Shown here: positions 1-8,172 of the stretch, one piece after another
Layout: each line of letters begins with the position of its first letter
Position numbering within the stretch: position 1 is the stretch's first letter
Origin: Bacillota bacterium
Lineage (GTDB): Bacteria; Bacillota; Clostridia; Acetivibrionales; DSM-1351
Length of the DNA stretch: 31,330 bases
Assembly (NCBI GenBank): GCA_023431385.1
Contig: JAEYWA010000211.1
Location: 1 to 31,330, forward strand
Direction of reading: 5' to 3'
Translations under genes and position numbers: made by a program
Notes under the pieces: model-generated
The model's database searches: none
What the model was told of the DNA's origin: nothing
Seen by the model: the letters and a program-made list of their open reading frames with translations, nothing else

Positions 1-74
1 CTGAGTGTAATAACACAGAAGCAGACAAATAATAATACAAACAGCTTTTTTTTATTGGATTTTAAATAGTGCAT
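1..74 (-). CDS. spoIVB: N-terminal fragment of a membrane-anchored protein, probably SpoIVB (cut by window edge)
   Basis: An ATG at 74 opens a frame that runs off the window. A GGGAG ribosome binding site sits 9 nt upstream. The visible start is MHYLKSNKKKLFVLLF followed by further hydrophobic residues, a lysine-rich head and a membrane anchor. SpoIVB is the forespore serine protease that triggers SigK activation, and it has such an N-terminal anchor. In Firmicutes it directly follows recN, as here. The name rests on that synteny and the anchor alone; no catalytic region is visible. Confidence 0.6.
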   Translation of the reverse strand, partial: MHYLKSNKKKLFVLLFVCFCVITL

Positions 75-364
75 TTTATCACGCTCCCGTTAAATAAAAT
101 ACCATTTTCTGGCTGCTTGCGTTTATCTACATATTATTCCAATGAGAACAAAGTCACGCAATTTTAATTGAGCGTGACCTTGCAATCATAATCATAAGTT
201 AACCTTTATGGATTTTTATTATTCAAGTAAAATAAAACATGGCAGGTAATTAAAACTCAAGAACGGGCTTTAATAACCATTTTATATAACCGTATTTAAA
301 AAGAAACAATTAGTAGATTTGACAGTCCATTTTACCATTTAACAGTAAATAAAAAATATAAAAT
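75..364 (-). other. Upstream region of the probable spoIVB gene
   Basis: Gene-free AT-rich stretch. It holds a hairpin at 153-178 (arms GTCACGC and GCGTGAC). On the minus strand GCGTG (155-159) and AATAATA (132-138), 16 bases apart, loosely resemble the -35 and -10 of forespore SigG promoters; the usual spacing is 17-18. This would fit SpoIVB, which is made in the forespore, but the match is weak. Nothing else recognisable was seen. Confidence 0.3.
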
Positions 365-406
365 AAAAAAAATCAGTAAATTGACTTATAATTCACTGAT
401 TTTTTT
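365..406 (-). terminator. Rho-independent terminator after recN
   Basis: An inverted repeat with arms AAAAAATCAGT and ACTGATTTTTT, extended by AATT/AATT around a short loop, lies 37 bases beyond the recN stop. On the minus strand it ends in a long T run. The A/T symmetry means it could also stop plus-strand transcripts. It closes the dxs-to-recN transcript and separates it from the probable spoIVB gene. Confidence 0.85.
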
Positions 407-442
407 ATATTAAATTAGTCCGTTTCAGGTCTGCTAAAAAAT

Positions 443-2146
443 TCAGATTTTCCTTTTAAAACATTCAGCCGCCTCGATGAGTTCCTCAGAATGTTTCAGC
501 GCTAAAGGAGTAATATCCGTACCCCCGATTATTCTTGCAATCTCCTGTACTCTTCCTTTATGATCAAGAGCTTTAACGGTAGTATAAGTGTTTCCTCCAT
601 CGGAGCTTTTCTCAATATACAGATGATTATCTGCCATACAGGCTAACTGGGACAAATGTGTTACACAGAGCACCTGATGAGTTTTTGATATGTAAGATAG
701 TTTCTCACCGACCTTCTGCGCTGCCTTGCCACTTATTCCTGTATCAATTTCATCGAATATCAGAGTAGGTATTGCATCAACATTCGCAAGGATAGTCTTT
801 ATTGCCAGCATAATTCTTGACATTTCACCACCTGAAGCAATTTTACTAAGGGGCTTGAGTGGCTCCCCTGCATTGCTGGAAATAAGGAATTCTGCAGTAT
901 TCAAACCATTTTTTGAAAAACTCCGGTCCACATTATTAAAAGTCATATTCACCTTGAAACTGCAATTTTTCATTTCAAGATTTTCAAGTTCGGCAGTTAT
1001 ATTTTTTTCCAGTATAAGGGCAGCTTTCTCCCTTTCCGAGTGAAGTTTTTCAGCACTCTCAAACAATTTCTTTGTTAACTCTGTTAATTGCTTGTTAAGT
1101 TCTTCAATAAGACTTTCACTTTGAAGCAGTTCCTGGTATTGCTGGCGGGATTTGCTCAGGAAGTCAAGAACCTCTTCGATGGTAGTACCATACTTTCTTT
1201 TTAAACGTGTAATTATATCCAGTCTTTCATCTATACTCATCAATTCATCAGGACTAAACTCGGCTGACTCCCGTTTACTGCGCAATTCCTCACAAATATC
1301 CTCAAGCTGATAAATAACCGACTCAAGTCTTTCTGAGATCGAACCCAATTCGGGGTCATACTTTAGAACAGCCGTCAGTTCCTGTAACGCTTTGTTTGAA
1401 TTATACAAAGCTGACTTTCCGGTGTTTGTACCCTCATTAAGCAGCTCGTATGCCTTTACAATGGAATTCATTATTCTTTCAGAGTTAGCCAGAATATGAC
1501 GCTTTGCAAAAAGACTGTCATCCTCACCTTTTTTCAGTCTGGCATTTTCTATCTCTTCGATCTGAAAATTGAGCATATCCATTCTGCGGGCCATTTCTCC
1601 CTTATCGCCTGCAAGTGATTGAAGTTTGCTTTTTATACTCTTATATTGAGAAAACAGCTCGATATATTCTGTTTTATACTTTTCAATAGTACTTCCGCCA
1701 AAAGCGTCAAGGAGGTCGATATGTGTTTCTGTTTTAAGAAGAGATTGGTTATCGTGCTGCCCATGAATATCCAGAAGAAGTTCTCCTATCTGCTTTAGCA
1801 TTGAAACATTAACCAATCTTCCATTTATCCTGCAGGTATTTTTTCCAGACAAGCTTATTTCCCTGGAAAGTATGATATTACCGTCTTCACTGTCAATTCC
1901 AGCCTCTTCCAAAACTTTATCAATCTGAGTATTTTCATATTGAAATACTGCCTCAATTATGGCTTTTTCTCTGCCGCTTCTGATTAAGTCCTTTGATACT
2001 CTTTCACCAAGAACTGCATTTATGGAGTCAATTAAAATAGATTTACCGGCTCCGGTCTCACCGGTCAGAACATTAAGGCCTTGCGAGATCTCAAGATTCA
2101 GCCTGTCAATTAGCGCTATATTTTGAATATCAAGCTGTGTCAGCAT
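443..2146 (-). CDS. recN: DNA repair protein RecN
   Basis: SMC-like ATPase of recombinational double-strand break repair, 567 residues, normal for the family. An N-terminal Walker A (GETGAGKS, residues 29-36) is followed by a long coiled-coil-rich middle. The C-terminal head carries the ABC signature SGGEMS (438-443), Walker B LIFDEID (462-468) and a VTHLSQLA switch segment. The ATG at 2146 has AGGAGG seven bases upstream. A small hairpin abuts that site (2159-2171). The gene lies downstream of argR and upstream of the probable spoIVB, the usual Firmicutes order. A strong terminator follows it. Confidence 0.97.
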   Translation of the reverse strand: MLTQLDIQNIALIDRLNLEISQGLNVLTGETGAGKSILIDSINAVLGERVSKDLIRSGREKAIIEAVFQYENTQIDKVLEEAGIDSEDGNIILSREISLSGKNTCRINGRLVNVSMLKQIGELLLDIHGQHDNQSLLKTETHIDLLDAFGGSTIEKYKTEYIELFSQYKSIKSKLQSLAGDKGEMARRMDMLNFQIEEIENARLKKGEDDSLFAKRHILANSERIMNSIVKAYELLNEGTNTGKSALYNSNKALQELTAVLKYDPELGSISERLESVIYQLEDICEELRSKRESAEFSPDELMSIDERLDIITRLKRKYGTTIEEVLDFLSKSRQQYQELLQSESLIEELNKQLTELTKKLFESAEKLHSEREKAALILEKNITAELENLEMKNCSFKVNMTFNNVDRSFSKNGLNTAEFLISSNAGEPLKPLSKIASGGEMSRIMLAIKTILANVDAIPTLIFDEIDTGISGKAAQKVGEKLSYISKTHQVLCVTHLSQLACMADNHLYIEKSSDGGNTYTTVKALDHKGRVQEIARIIGGTDITPLALKHSEELIEAAECFKRKI

Positions 2147-2158
2147 AGTAACCTCCTA

Positions 2159-2171
2159 AGACTCTAAGTCT
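2159..2171 (-). promoter_or_regulatory. Hairpin directly 5' of the recN ribosome binding site
   Basis: Arms AGACT and AGTCT separated by TAG lie immediately before TAGGAGG in the argR-recN spacer. The same arrangement recurs before spoIIIAC and spoIIIAF. It could be an mRNA processing or stability element, or could affect ribosome access. Function is inference. Confidence 0.4.
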
Positions 2172-2223
2172 AGTTAATCTCCATGAGGCGGACAGTAATG
2201 TTAGTATTTTCGTTCCTAATACA

Positions 2224-2676
2224 CTACTTTCCTATCATCTTACAGAATTTATTAACTATTTCTTCGGCAATTTTCTCGGCTCTACATACCATTATCAGGG
2301 TATCATCGCCTGCAATAGTACCAAGTATCTCCTGCCATTTTAATGAATCAATAGCCGAAGCTGCTGCTTGTGCCATTCCAGATAAAGTCTTTACAACAAC
2401 AATATTGTTTGCATAATCACTTGACACATAAGCTTCAGTCAGTATTGTAATCAAGCGGTTTGATACCTGATTTTCTGACTGAGAAAAAGTTGCATACTTA
2501 TATCTTCCATCCTGCGACATAACCTTTATCAATCTTAAGTCCTTTATATCTCTTGAAACAGTTGCCTGGGTAACATCCATTCCCTGCTCCTTAAGCCTGT
2601 CTGCAAGGTCTTCCTGAGTTTCTATTACATTATTTTCGATAATCTCCAAAATTTTTGCATGTCTGTTATATTTCAT
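2224..2676 (-). CDS. argR: Arginine repressor ArgR/AhrC
   Basis: Arginine-responsive hexameric repressor/activator of arginine metabolism, 150 residues, standard length. The N-terminal winged helix carries the recognition segment ATVSRDIKDL (38-47). The C-terminal oligomerisation and arginine-binding domain contains GTIAGDDT (119-126). The ATG at 2676 lies three bases after the nadK stop, and its GAGGG site lies inside the end of nadK, so translation is probably coupled. The place between nadK and recN is typical of clostridia. I saw no convincing ARG box next to it. Confidence 0.96.
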   Translation of the reverse strand: MKYNRHAKILEIIENNVIETQEDLADRLKEQGMDVTQATVSRDIKDLRLIKVMSQDGRYKYATFSQSENQVSNRLITILTEAYVSSDYANNIVVVKTLSGMAQAAASAIDSLKWQEILGTIAGDDTLIMVCRAEKIAEEIVNKFCKMIGK

Positions 2677-2679
2677 ACT

Positions 2680-3540
2680 TTAGCCCTCTTTCCTGTTATA
2701 GATTTTATTTCTCAAAACAGTAAAGAAATTTTTTGAATGTATTTTTAATATCTTTACTGTAGATGCAGCCTTTTCAATTTCAATATAATCTCCACCGGTT
2801 ATTTCATAGTTCTTCTGACCATCCACAGTAACAAGAGCCTTATGTTCAAAGCCGTCGGATACGCAAATTCGAATCTTCCTTTCATCAGAAGCAACAAAAG
2901 ACCTTGAATACAGCAAATGAGGACAAATAGGAGTTACTATTATAAGCTTTGAAGTTGGTTCAGCTATTGGTCCACCTGCTGACATGGAATAGGCTGTTGA
3001 CCCTGTAGGTGTTGCTATTACAATACCATCTCCGGGAAACATATCAAAAAAATTATCATCAATATAAGTACTTAAGTTCAGTATTCTAAGAATTCCCGCT
3101 CTTGATATGGAAACGTCATTAATTGCCACATCCTCTGCAAATAGCTTCCCATCTTTATAAATCTGGGACGCAAGCATCATTCTTTCCTCAATGCTATAAT
3201 TGTTTAGAAATATATTTTCTACAGCTTTGTCAATTTCACCTTTTTCTATATCGGTTAAAAAACCAAGGGAGCCTAAATTGATGCCTAAAATTGGGAGGTC
3301 ATGCAAATAAGCTGTTCTAGCTGTTTTTAAAAAAGTACCGTCCCCTCCAAGGCAAATGATCAAGTCACACTTACAACAAATCTCTTTAACTTCATTATCA
3401 AGCCCTTCCATACCTTTCGTTAAGGATTTGGTAGGTAGAATAGCCTGTCCGCCAAACTTCCTTATACTAGCGATAAGCATATCAGTATAGGCAAATCCTA
3501 CGTCTTTGTCACTGTTAGTTATTATTCCGATATTCTTCAT
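2680..3540 (-). CDS. nadK: NAD kinase (ATP/polyphosphate-NAD kinase)
   Basis: Phosphorylates NAD to NADP in the cytosol. The 286 residues match the usual size. The GGDG motif (GGDGTFLKTAR, from residue 65), NLGSLGFL and PTGSTAY (178-184) are all present. The common NE motif reads ND here (AINDVSI), a conservative change. I chose the ATG at 3540, which follows GGAGGG at good spacing. A TTG twelve bases upstream lies within that ribosome binding site and is unlikely to be used. A promoter-like pair and inverted repeats lie upstream (3569-3626). Confidence 0.95.
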   Translation of the reverse strand: MKNIGIITNSDKDVGFAYTDMLIASIRKFGGQAILPTKSLTKGMEGLDNEVKEICCKCDLIICLGGDGTFLKTARTAYLHDLPILGINLGSLGFLTDIEKGEIDKAVENIFLNNYSIEERMMLASQIYKDGKLFAEDVAINDVSISRAGILRILNLSTYIDDNFFDMFPGDGIVIATPTGSTAYSMSAGGPIAEPTSKLIIVTPICPHLLYSRSFVASDERKIRICVSDGFEHKALVTVDGQKNYEITGGDYIEIEKAASTVKILKIHSKNFFTVLRNKIYNRKEG

Positions 3541-3568
3541 ATTGCCCTCCAAATGCCTTCGTTATAAC

Positions 3569-3597
3569 GTATAAGTTTGATACATCGTTTCTTATAC
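3569..3597 (-). promoter_or_regulatory. Inverted repeat upstream of nadK
   Basis: Perfect 7-bp arms GTATAAG (3569-3575) and CTTATAC (3591-3597) lie between the candidate promoter and the nadK start. A second repeat, GCAAAA/TTTTGC (3604-3624), sits in the promoter spacer. Either could be an operator or a 5' UTR hairpin. No regulator is assigned. Confidence 0.35.
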
Positions 3598-3626
3598 AGT
3601 TTAGCAAAAGGCCTGACTTTTTGCAA
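3598..3626 (-). promoter_or_regulatory. Candidate SigA promoter for nadK-argR-recN
   Basis: Minus strand TTGCAA (3621-3626) and TAAACT (3598-3603) with a 17-base spacer, each 4 of 6 to consensus, in the 166-base tlyA-nadK gap. It would give nadK, argR and recN a transcript independent of dxs-tlyA. Confidence 0.4.
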
Positions 3627-3706
3627 AGAATTGCTGTAAAAAGAAAAATAATTTCAAATTACTACACCTGCCATAAGAATATAAAATCCTGCGTTATATT
3701 TAATGC

Positions 3707-4522
3707 CTACGTTGAACTCAGCTCATTATGCGCCTGGTTAACTACTGTATCAACCAATTGATTCGGATTTTCCTCTACTCCTGAACCAATTTTTTTTGAT
3801 AAGTAAATCAAGTATTCAATGTTACCTTCTGGACCTTTAATAGGAGAATATGAAAGCCGTTTAATACAGAGTTTTCGTTCAAGTACAAAATTTACTATAT
3901 TATTTATTACCTCTTTATGTACTCCGCTATCCCTAACCACACCGTGCTTACCGACTTTTTCCCGCCCAGCTTCAAACTGAGGTTTTATAAGGCAGACGAG
4001 TTCCGATTCCTCTTTAAGTAAATCCAGTACTGCCGGCATAACTTTTGTAAGTGAAATGAAAGATACGTCGATTGACGCAAAATCGGATAAAAATCCTATA
4101 TCCTCAGGCTTAACATACCTTACGTTTGTTCTCTCCATACATATGACACGATTATCATTTCTTAGCTCCCATGCAAGCTGTCCATATCCCACATCAATAG
4201 CAACCACCTTTGAAGCGCCATTTTTGAGCATGCAATCGGTAAACCCTCCTGTTGAAGCACCTATGTCTATACAGGTTTTATCCTCAAGAACGATTTCGAA
4301 CTCTCTTATTGCCTTAGCCAGTTTCAGCCCACCTCTGCTTACAAAAGGATTTGCATTTTCCCTAACATCTATTTGACAGTCCACAGGCACCTTTGTACCT
4401 GGCTTGTCCTCCCGCTGTCCGTCTATCCAAACTACTCCCGCCATTATGGCACTTTTACTTTTTTCACGACTGTCGAACAAGCCCTTATTTACAAGTAATA
4501 TATCAAGTCTTTCCTTATCCAA
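3707..4522 (-). CDS. tlyA: TlyA-family 2'-O-ribose rRNA methyltransferase / hemolysin-like protein
   Basis: RNA 2'-O-methyltransferase family; in mycobacteria TlyA methylates 16S and 23S rRNA and sets capreomycin sensitivity. An N-terminal S4 RNA-binding domain (about 1-60) precedes an FtsJ-like Rossmann domain with the SAM motif IDIGASTGGFTD (85-96), DVSFIS (152-157) and KPQFEAG (180-186). Length 271 is typical. The start is TTG at 4522, four bases after GGAGGG. The gene lies 19 bases behind dxs, as in many Firmicutes. Hemolysis is a historical label and not supported here. Confidence 0.93.
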   Translation of the reverse strand: MDKERLDILLVNKGLFDSREKSKSAIMAGVVWIDGQREDKPGTKVPVDCQIDVRENANPFVSRGGLKLAKAIREFEIVLEDKTCIDIGASTGGFTDCMLKNGASKVVAIDVGYGQLAWELRNDNRVICMERTNVRYVKPEDIGFLSDFASIDVSFISLTKVMPAVLDLLKEESELVCLIKPQFEAGREKVGKHGVVRDSGVHKEVINNIVNFVLERKLCIKRLSYSPIKGPEGNIEYLIYLSKKIGSGVEENPNQLVDTVVNQAHNELSST

Positions 4523-4541
4523 ATTTCCCTCCGGAATACCG

Positions 4542-6425
4542 CTATTCTTTTTTGCTAAGCTTATTTGAATTCACTTCATATTTAATATAATCTGCAATCC
4601 CGTCTGCACCCAAACCAAGTCTTTTAAGTAATTCTGCCCTGGAGCCATGTGGAATAAACTCATCGGGTAGCCCGAGAATACCTATATTCTTATTGAGTCC
4701 CCTGCTGTTGAGAAAATCAAGTACTTTACTTCCATAACCGCCTGAAGCGTAGTTATCTTCAATAGTAATTATACAATCAAAATCCTTTGATATTTTAACC
4801 AATAGCTCTTCATCAATTGGCTTGACAAACCTTGCACTTACTACCTGAGTACTTATGCCAGACTTTTCAAGAATGTCAGCTGCCTGAAGAGCTGTATCTA
4901 CCATACTTCCCACAGCAAGTATGCAAACGTCCTCACCTTCCCTCAAAACAGCTGCTTTACCAGGTTCAAGATGTATTCTCGCTCCCAAACTATCCTTCCC
5001 TCTGCCTCTGGGATATCTTATGGCCACAGGACCTTTATGCTTGTTCACTGCATAATCCAGCATCTGTCTAAGCTCATAATAATCCGCCGGAGCCATAACC
5101 GTCATATTGGGAATATGGCTCAGATAGGATAAATCGAACGTCCCCTGATGTGTTTCGCCGTCTTCACCAACAATACCTGCTCTGTCAAGAGCAAATACTA
5201 CATGCAGTTTTTGTGTTGCTACATCATGAATTATCTGATCGTAAGCTCTTTGCAGAAAGGATGAGTATATTGCCACTACGGGAACCAGTCCTTTAACAGC
5301 CATTCCTGCAGCAGAGGTCACAGCATGCTGCTCAGCTATTCCTACATCAAAAAATCTTTCGGGATACTCATTACTGAACCTGAACAACCCTGTACCCTTA
5401 GCCATCGCAGCAGAAATTGCTACTATCCTTTCATCACAAGCAGCCAATGTACACAGGGCATCTCCAAATACTTCCGAGTAGTCCGGAGCTTTATTACCAA
5501 AAGTCTCTCCCGTTTCAACCTCGAAGGGTGCTATACCGTGAAATCTGTCAGGGCTTTCTTCTGCAAAGGAGTAGCCCTTACCCTTTTGTGTATTAATATG
5601 AACCAGAACTGGTCCCTTGATTTTTTTAGCAGCTACTAAAGCTTTGCTTATTTCTTCAATATTATGACCGTCTATTGGTCCGTAATATTTGTATCCCAGT
5701 TGCTCAAAGAAAATACCCGGAGTAAAAATATATTTTACAGTACCCTTTAATTTTGATATTGCACGTTTGGCCTTTTTGCTGAAATTAGGCATTCTGTCAA
5801 GAAAATTTTCTATGTCTTCCTTTGTCTTTGTATAGAAGGGGTCAGTACGCAGTTTGCTAAAGTACTTTGACATACCCCCAACATTTTGTGCAATGGACAT
5901 TTCATTATCATTTAGTATTACTATGAAGTTTGAAGTGGACCTGCCGGCATCGTTCAAGGCTTCATATGCCATCCCACCTGTCATGGCCCCATCTCCGATC
6001 ACTGCAATAACACTATACTTCTCCTGCATTAGATCCCTTGCTCTTGCAATACCAAGAGCCGCAGAAATTGATGTACTGCTATGCCCTGTATTGAAGCAAT
6101 CATGCCGACTTTCACAGGTTTTTGGGAAACCAGCCAGACCACCCAGTTTCCTCAAAGTGTCAAAATCATCTTTTCGACCAGTCAATATTTTATGGACATA
6201 TGACTGATGACCTACATCCCATACAACCTGATCAGAATCTGTCTCAAATATTTTGTGAATGGCAAGTGTCAGTTCAACTACTCCCAAGTTTGAGGCCAGA
6301 TGTCCTCCGGTCTTCGAAACCTTATATATAAGAAAATTTCTGATTTCTTCAGCTAGTACAGACAATTCCGTAGTATTTAACTCTTTTATATCATCAGGAG
6401 AGTTTATATTTTCCAAGTACCCCAC
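4542..6425 (-). CDS. dxs: 1-deoxy-D-xylulose-5-phosphate synthase
   Basis: Thiamine-diphosphate enzyme that condenses pyruvate and glyceraldehyde-3-phosphate, the entry step of the MEP isoprenoid pathway. The 627 residues match the family. Visible motifs are the ThDP-binding GDGAMTG (144-150) with NDN (172-174), the catalytic glutamate in GIAEQHA (E365), and DGETHQGTFDLSYL in the pyrimidine-binding domain. The start is GTG at 6425 with AGGAG seven bases upstream. It follows oapA by 19 bases and precedes tlyA. With ispA, on the other side of the OLE RNA, it makes this a partial isoprenoid locus. Confidence 0.97.
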   Translation of the reverse strand: MGYLENINSPDDIKELNTTELSVLAEEIRNFLIYKVSKTGGHLASNLGVVELTLAIHKIFETDSDQVVWDVGHQSYVHKILTGRKDDFDTLRKLGGLAGFPKTCESRHDCFNTGHSSTSISAALGIARARDLMQEKYSVIAVIGDGAMTGGMAYEALNDAGRSTSNFIVILNDNEMSIAQNVGGMSKYFSKLRTDPFYTKTKEDIENFLDRMPNFSKKAKRAISKLKGTVKYIFTPGIFFEQLGYKYYGPIDGHNIEEISKALVAAKKIKGPVLVHINTQKGKGYSFAEESPDRFHGIAPFEVETGETFGNKAPDYSEVFGDALCTLAACDERIVAISAAMAKGTGLFRFSNEYPERFFDVGIAEQHAVTSAAGMAVKGLVPVVAIYSSFLQRAYDQIIHDVATQKLHVVFALDRAGIVGEDGETHQGTFDLSYLSHIPNMTVMAPADYYELRQMLDYAVNKHKGPVAIRYPRGRGKDSLGARIHLEPGKAAVLREGEDVCILAVGSMVDTALQAADILEKSGISTQVVSARFVKPIDEELLVKISKDFDCIITIEDNYASGGYGSKVLDFLNSRGLNKNIGILGLPDEFIPHGSRAELLKRLGLGADGIADYIKYEVNSNKLSKKE

Positions 6426-6444
6426 TGTTTTTCTCCTTTGTTTT

Positions 6445-7107
6445 CTATTGTTCTTTTCTATTTTTATTTTTGCTCTTTTTATTATTCCATTTTTTCTTAG
6501 TTTTAATTAAGCTAAAGCGACCAAACATAAAATTTGTAACAATGGCAACCTTATAAATTATGAAATTGCTGTTCTGTAGTGCTATTGCTTTTCCAAGTGC
6601 CTTTCCCCCTACAGTAAGGGATGCCACCATAGCTGTAATAGATAACCCGAATACACTGTTTTCAGCCTGACTCCCACCTCCGGAAAACTTATATACAATA
6701 TAAGCTGCCGCAGTACCGCTGATGACACCACATATATCACCAACAACGTCATTGCAGAAATTTGAAACCTTATCTGCATTTCTGATTAATCTTATGGCAT
6801 GTTTTGCTCCATAGAGTTTTCTGGAAGCCATTGAGTGAAAAGGTGCCTCATCTGCTGCTGTTGCAGCGGTACCTATAAGATCAAATAATATATTGATTAT
6901 GATTATACCAAAAACTATAAGAAAGGAGACTATTGTTGAAGCATATCTTATTGTTTCATTTGAGAAAAAAGACATAAAGATAGAAATAAAGAAAGTAACT
7001 ACTGTAATTAAGAGTGTCCAAACTCTTGTTTCTTTTTTAGAACTGATGGTTTTACTTTTAAACTTTACTTTACGTTCATCGGCTGGATGCTTATGATTAT
7101 CTTCCAC
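6445..7107 (-). CDS. oapA: OLE RNA-associated membrane protein OapA
   Basis: Partner protein of OLE RNA, which it holds at the cell membrane as an RNP. The 220 residues have hydrophobic segments near 30-50, 56-78, 124-140, 151-173 and perhaps 182-198, with very basic N and C tails (the last 20 residues are mostly K/N/R). The loop before helix 3 contains DVVGD (residues 120-124), matching the DxxxD motif that is essential in the Halalkalibacterium halodurans protein. The stretch from about 80 to 130 resembles the DUF21 domain of CNNM/CorC-type magnesium transporters; that comparison is from memory. The start is GTG at 7107, six bases after GGAGG. The position between OLE RNA and dxs is diagnostic. 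Confidence 0.9.
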   Translation of the reverse strand: MEDNHKHPADERKVKFKSKTISSKKETRVWTLLITVVTFFISIFMSFFSNETIRYASTIVSFLIVFGIIIINILFDLIGTAATAADEAPFHSMASRKLYGAKHAIRLIRNADKVSNFCNDVVGDICGVISGTAAAYIVYKFSGGGSQAENSVFGLSITAMVASLTVGGKALGKAIALQNSNFIIYKVAIVTNFMFGRFSLIKTKKKWNNKKSKNKNRKEQ

Positions 7108-7206
7108 ACCAATCCTCCAAATATATCAAAACGGTTAAACCGAATTAACATTAGTTAATTGACCTTATAACCTGGTTTTTAATCCTATAATACACCTGAG
7201 AATTAT

Positions 7207-7843
7207 AAAAAAGGGTGGCAATTTATTGAGTAAATTTTGCGGCTTAGGTCAGGCAGGATTTCCCTGATGCGTACTGGAATGTCGCCAAACCAGAGGTTTC
7301 CCTTTAAACACAACACCACCGCGTTACCGCTGGTGGGGCCTGATTACCACTTAGTCCACACTTTAATCCCCAACAAATTACATTTAGAACAGTCTAGGAG
7401 TTTTCCCCAACAGTCAACGCAATTCCTAGCCTCTTTTGCAAAAAGGGTTTCAAACAGCAATAATGCCCATATATCGGCCAATACAAAAGGCATCCGATCC
7501 ATTATCCACCAAATTTCACTCAAGGCAGGCTACTCTGTTCACAGCATCTTAAATACCGCATAACAGGTTTAATCCCTAGTCGTAGTCGAGGTGGTAAGTA
7601 TGAAAACAATATAACGTTCCAAACCTAACTTTTCAACCACAAGAAAGGGTCTCCACGGAAAAGGGGTCAACGCCCGCATGCCATTGCAGATCGCCCCTAA
7701 GCCTTAACTCCCAGCATCAGCCCACAACTGGGCGTAGCAAGCCGACACAAGGAACTTCATCGATGTGCCCTTTAACGGATTTTTAGGCCCGTCTTCAGAA
7801 CCACAAGTACTGACTAGAATACTGCGCCACCCTAATTTCTATC
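7207..7843 (-). ncRNA. ole: OLE RNA (ornate, large, extremophilic RNA)
   Basis: A block of about 620 nt, richer in G+C than its flanks and without a credible gene, lies between ispA and oapA, the known place of OLE RNA. Its ends pair: GGGTGGC near the 5' end (7826-7832) with GCCACCC near the 3' end (7213-7219), followed by six U. A local hairpin at 7218-7240 immediately precedes the 3' end. Internal helices are plain, for example CCACCAGCG/CGCGGTGG at about 7315-7336. In H. halodurans OLE RNA forms a membrane RNP with OapA and other proteins and aids survival in ethanol, cold and Mg2+ stress. The 5' end is inferred from the promoter at 7851-7879. Confidence 0.92.
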
Positions 7844-7850
7844 AATTAAT

Positions 7851-7879
7851 AGTGTATATAACTCCATATAACTTAACAA
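7851..7879 (-). promoter_or_regulatory. Candidate promoter of OLE RNA
   Basis: Minus strand TTGTTA (7874-7879) and TACACT (7851-7856) have a 17-base spacer, each 4 of 6 to the SigA consensus. Transcription would start near 7843, about 11 bases before the closing helix of the RNA. Promoter strength cannot be judged. Confidence 0.45.
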
Positions 7880-8045
7880 TAATCGCTAAATCACATACTA
7901 ATAAGAGTTGATGGCTTATTTATATGCCATCGAGAACACATTATAACATAGAACACTCTAAAATTCAAAGGGAACTTTAATCCAAATTTAGATATGGAAT
8001 CAATTATAAAGCCTATAATAGTACTCCCGGACAACTTATATAAAT

Positions 8046-8103
8046 GTGTCGGACACAAAACACTTAGAGAAATACTATCTATGATTATTTCTCTAAGTGT
8101 TTT
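8046..8103 (-). terminator. Long perfect hairpin after ispA, probable terminator
   Basis: Perfect 17-bp arms at 8057-8073 and 8087-8103 (AAAACACTTAGAGAAAT and its complement) enclose a 13-base loop, 70 bases past the ispA stop. A smaller GTGTC/GACAC hairpin (8046-8056) follows on the minus strand. The T run is short (four T, part of the stem), so it may be a leaky terminator or a processing/stability stem. It separates the ispA mRNA from OLE RNA. A third small repeat, GATGGC/GCCATC, lies at 7910-7931. The rest of 7880-8172 shows nothing recognisable. Confidence 0.6.
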
Positions 8104-8172
8104 TAACCATCCTTCCACATTTACATAAGTCGTCCTCGCGTACTGTCAATGATATAACTTTGATTTCAGATC

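Noticed and set aside
153..178. GTCACGC/GCGTGAC hairpin as a terminator
   Set aside because: It has no real T run on either strand and a convincing recN terminator already exists at 365-406.
7237..7563. Open frame of 108 codons on the plus strand
   Set aside because: It lies inside the OLE RNA gene, antisense to it, has no ribosome binding site, and its protein resembles nothing known.
7207..7843. Group II intron or other ribozyme as an alternative for the large RNA
   Set aside because: No reverse transcriptase gene, no domain V-like hairpin and no interrupted gene; position next to oapA fits OLE RNA instead.
7891..8118. Open frame of 75 codons on the minus strand
   Set aside because: It runs through the 17-bp perfect hairpin after ispA, starts at a GTG without a binding site, and has an implausible composition.
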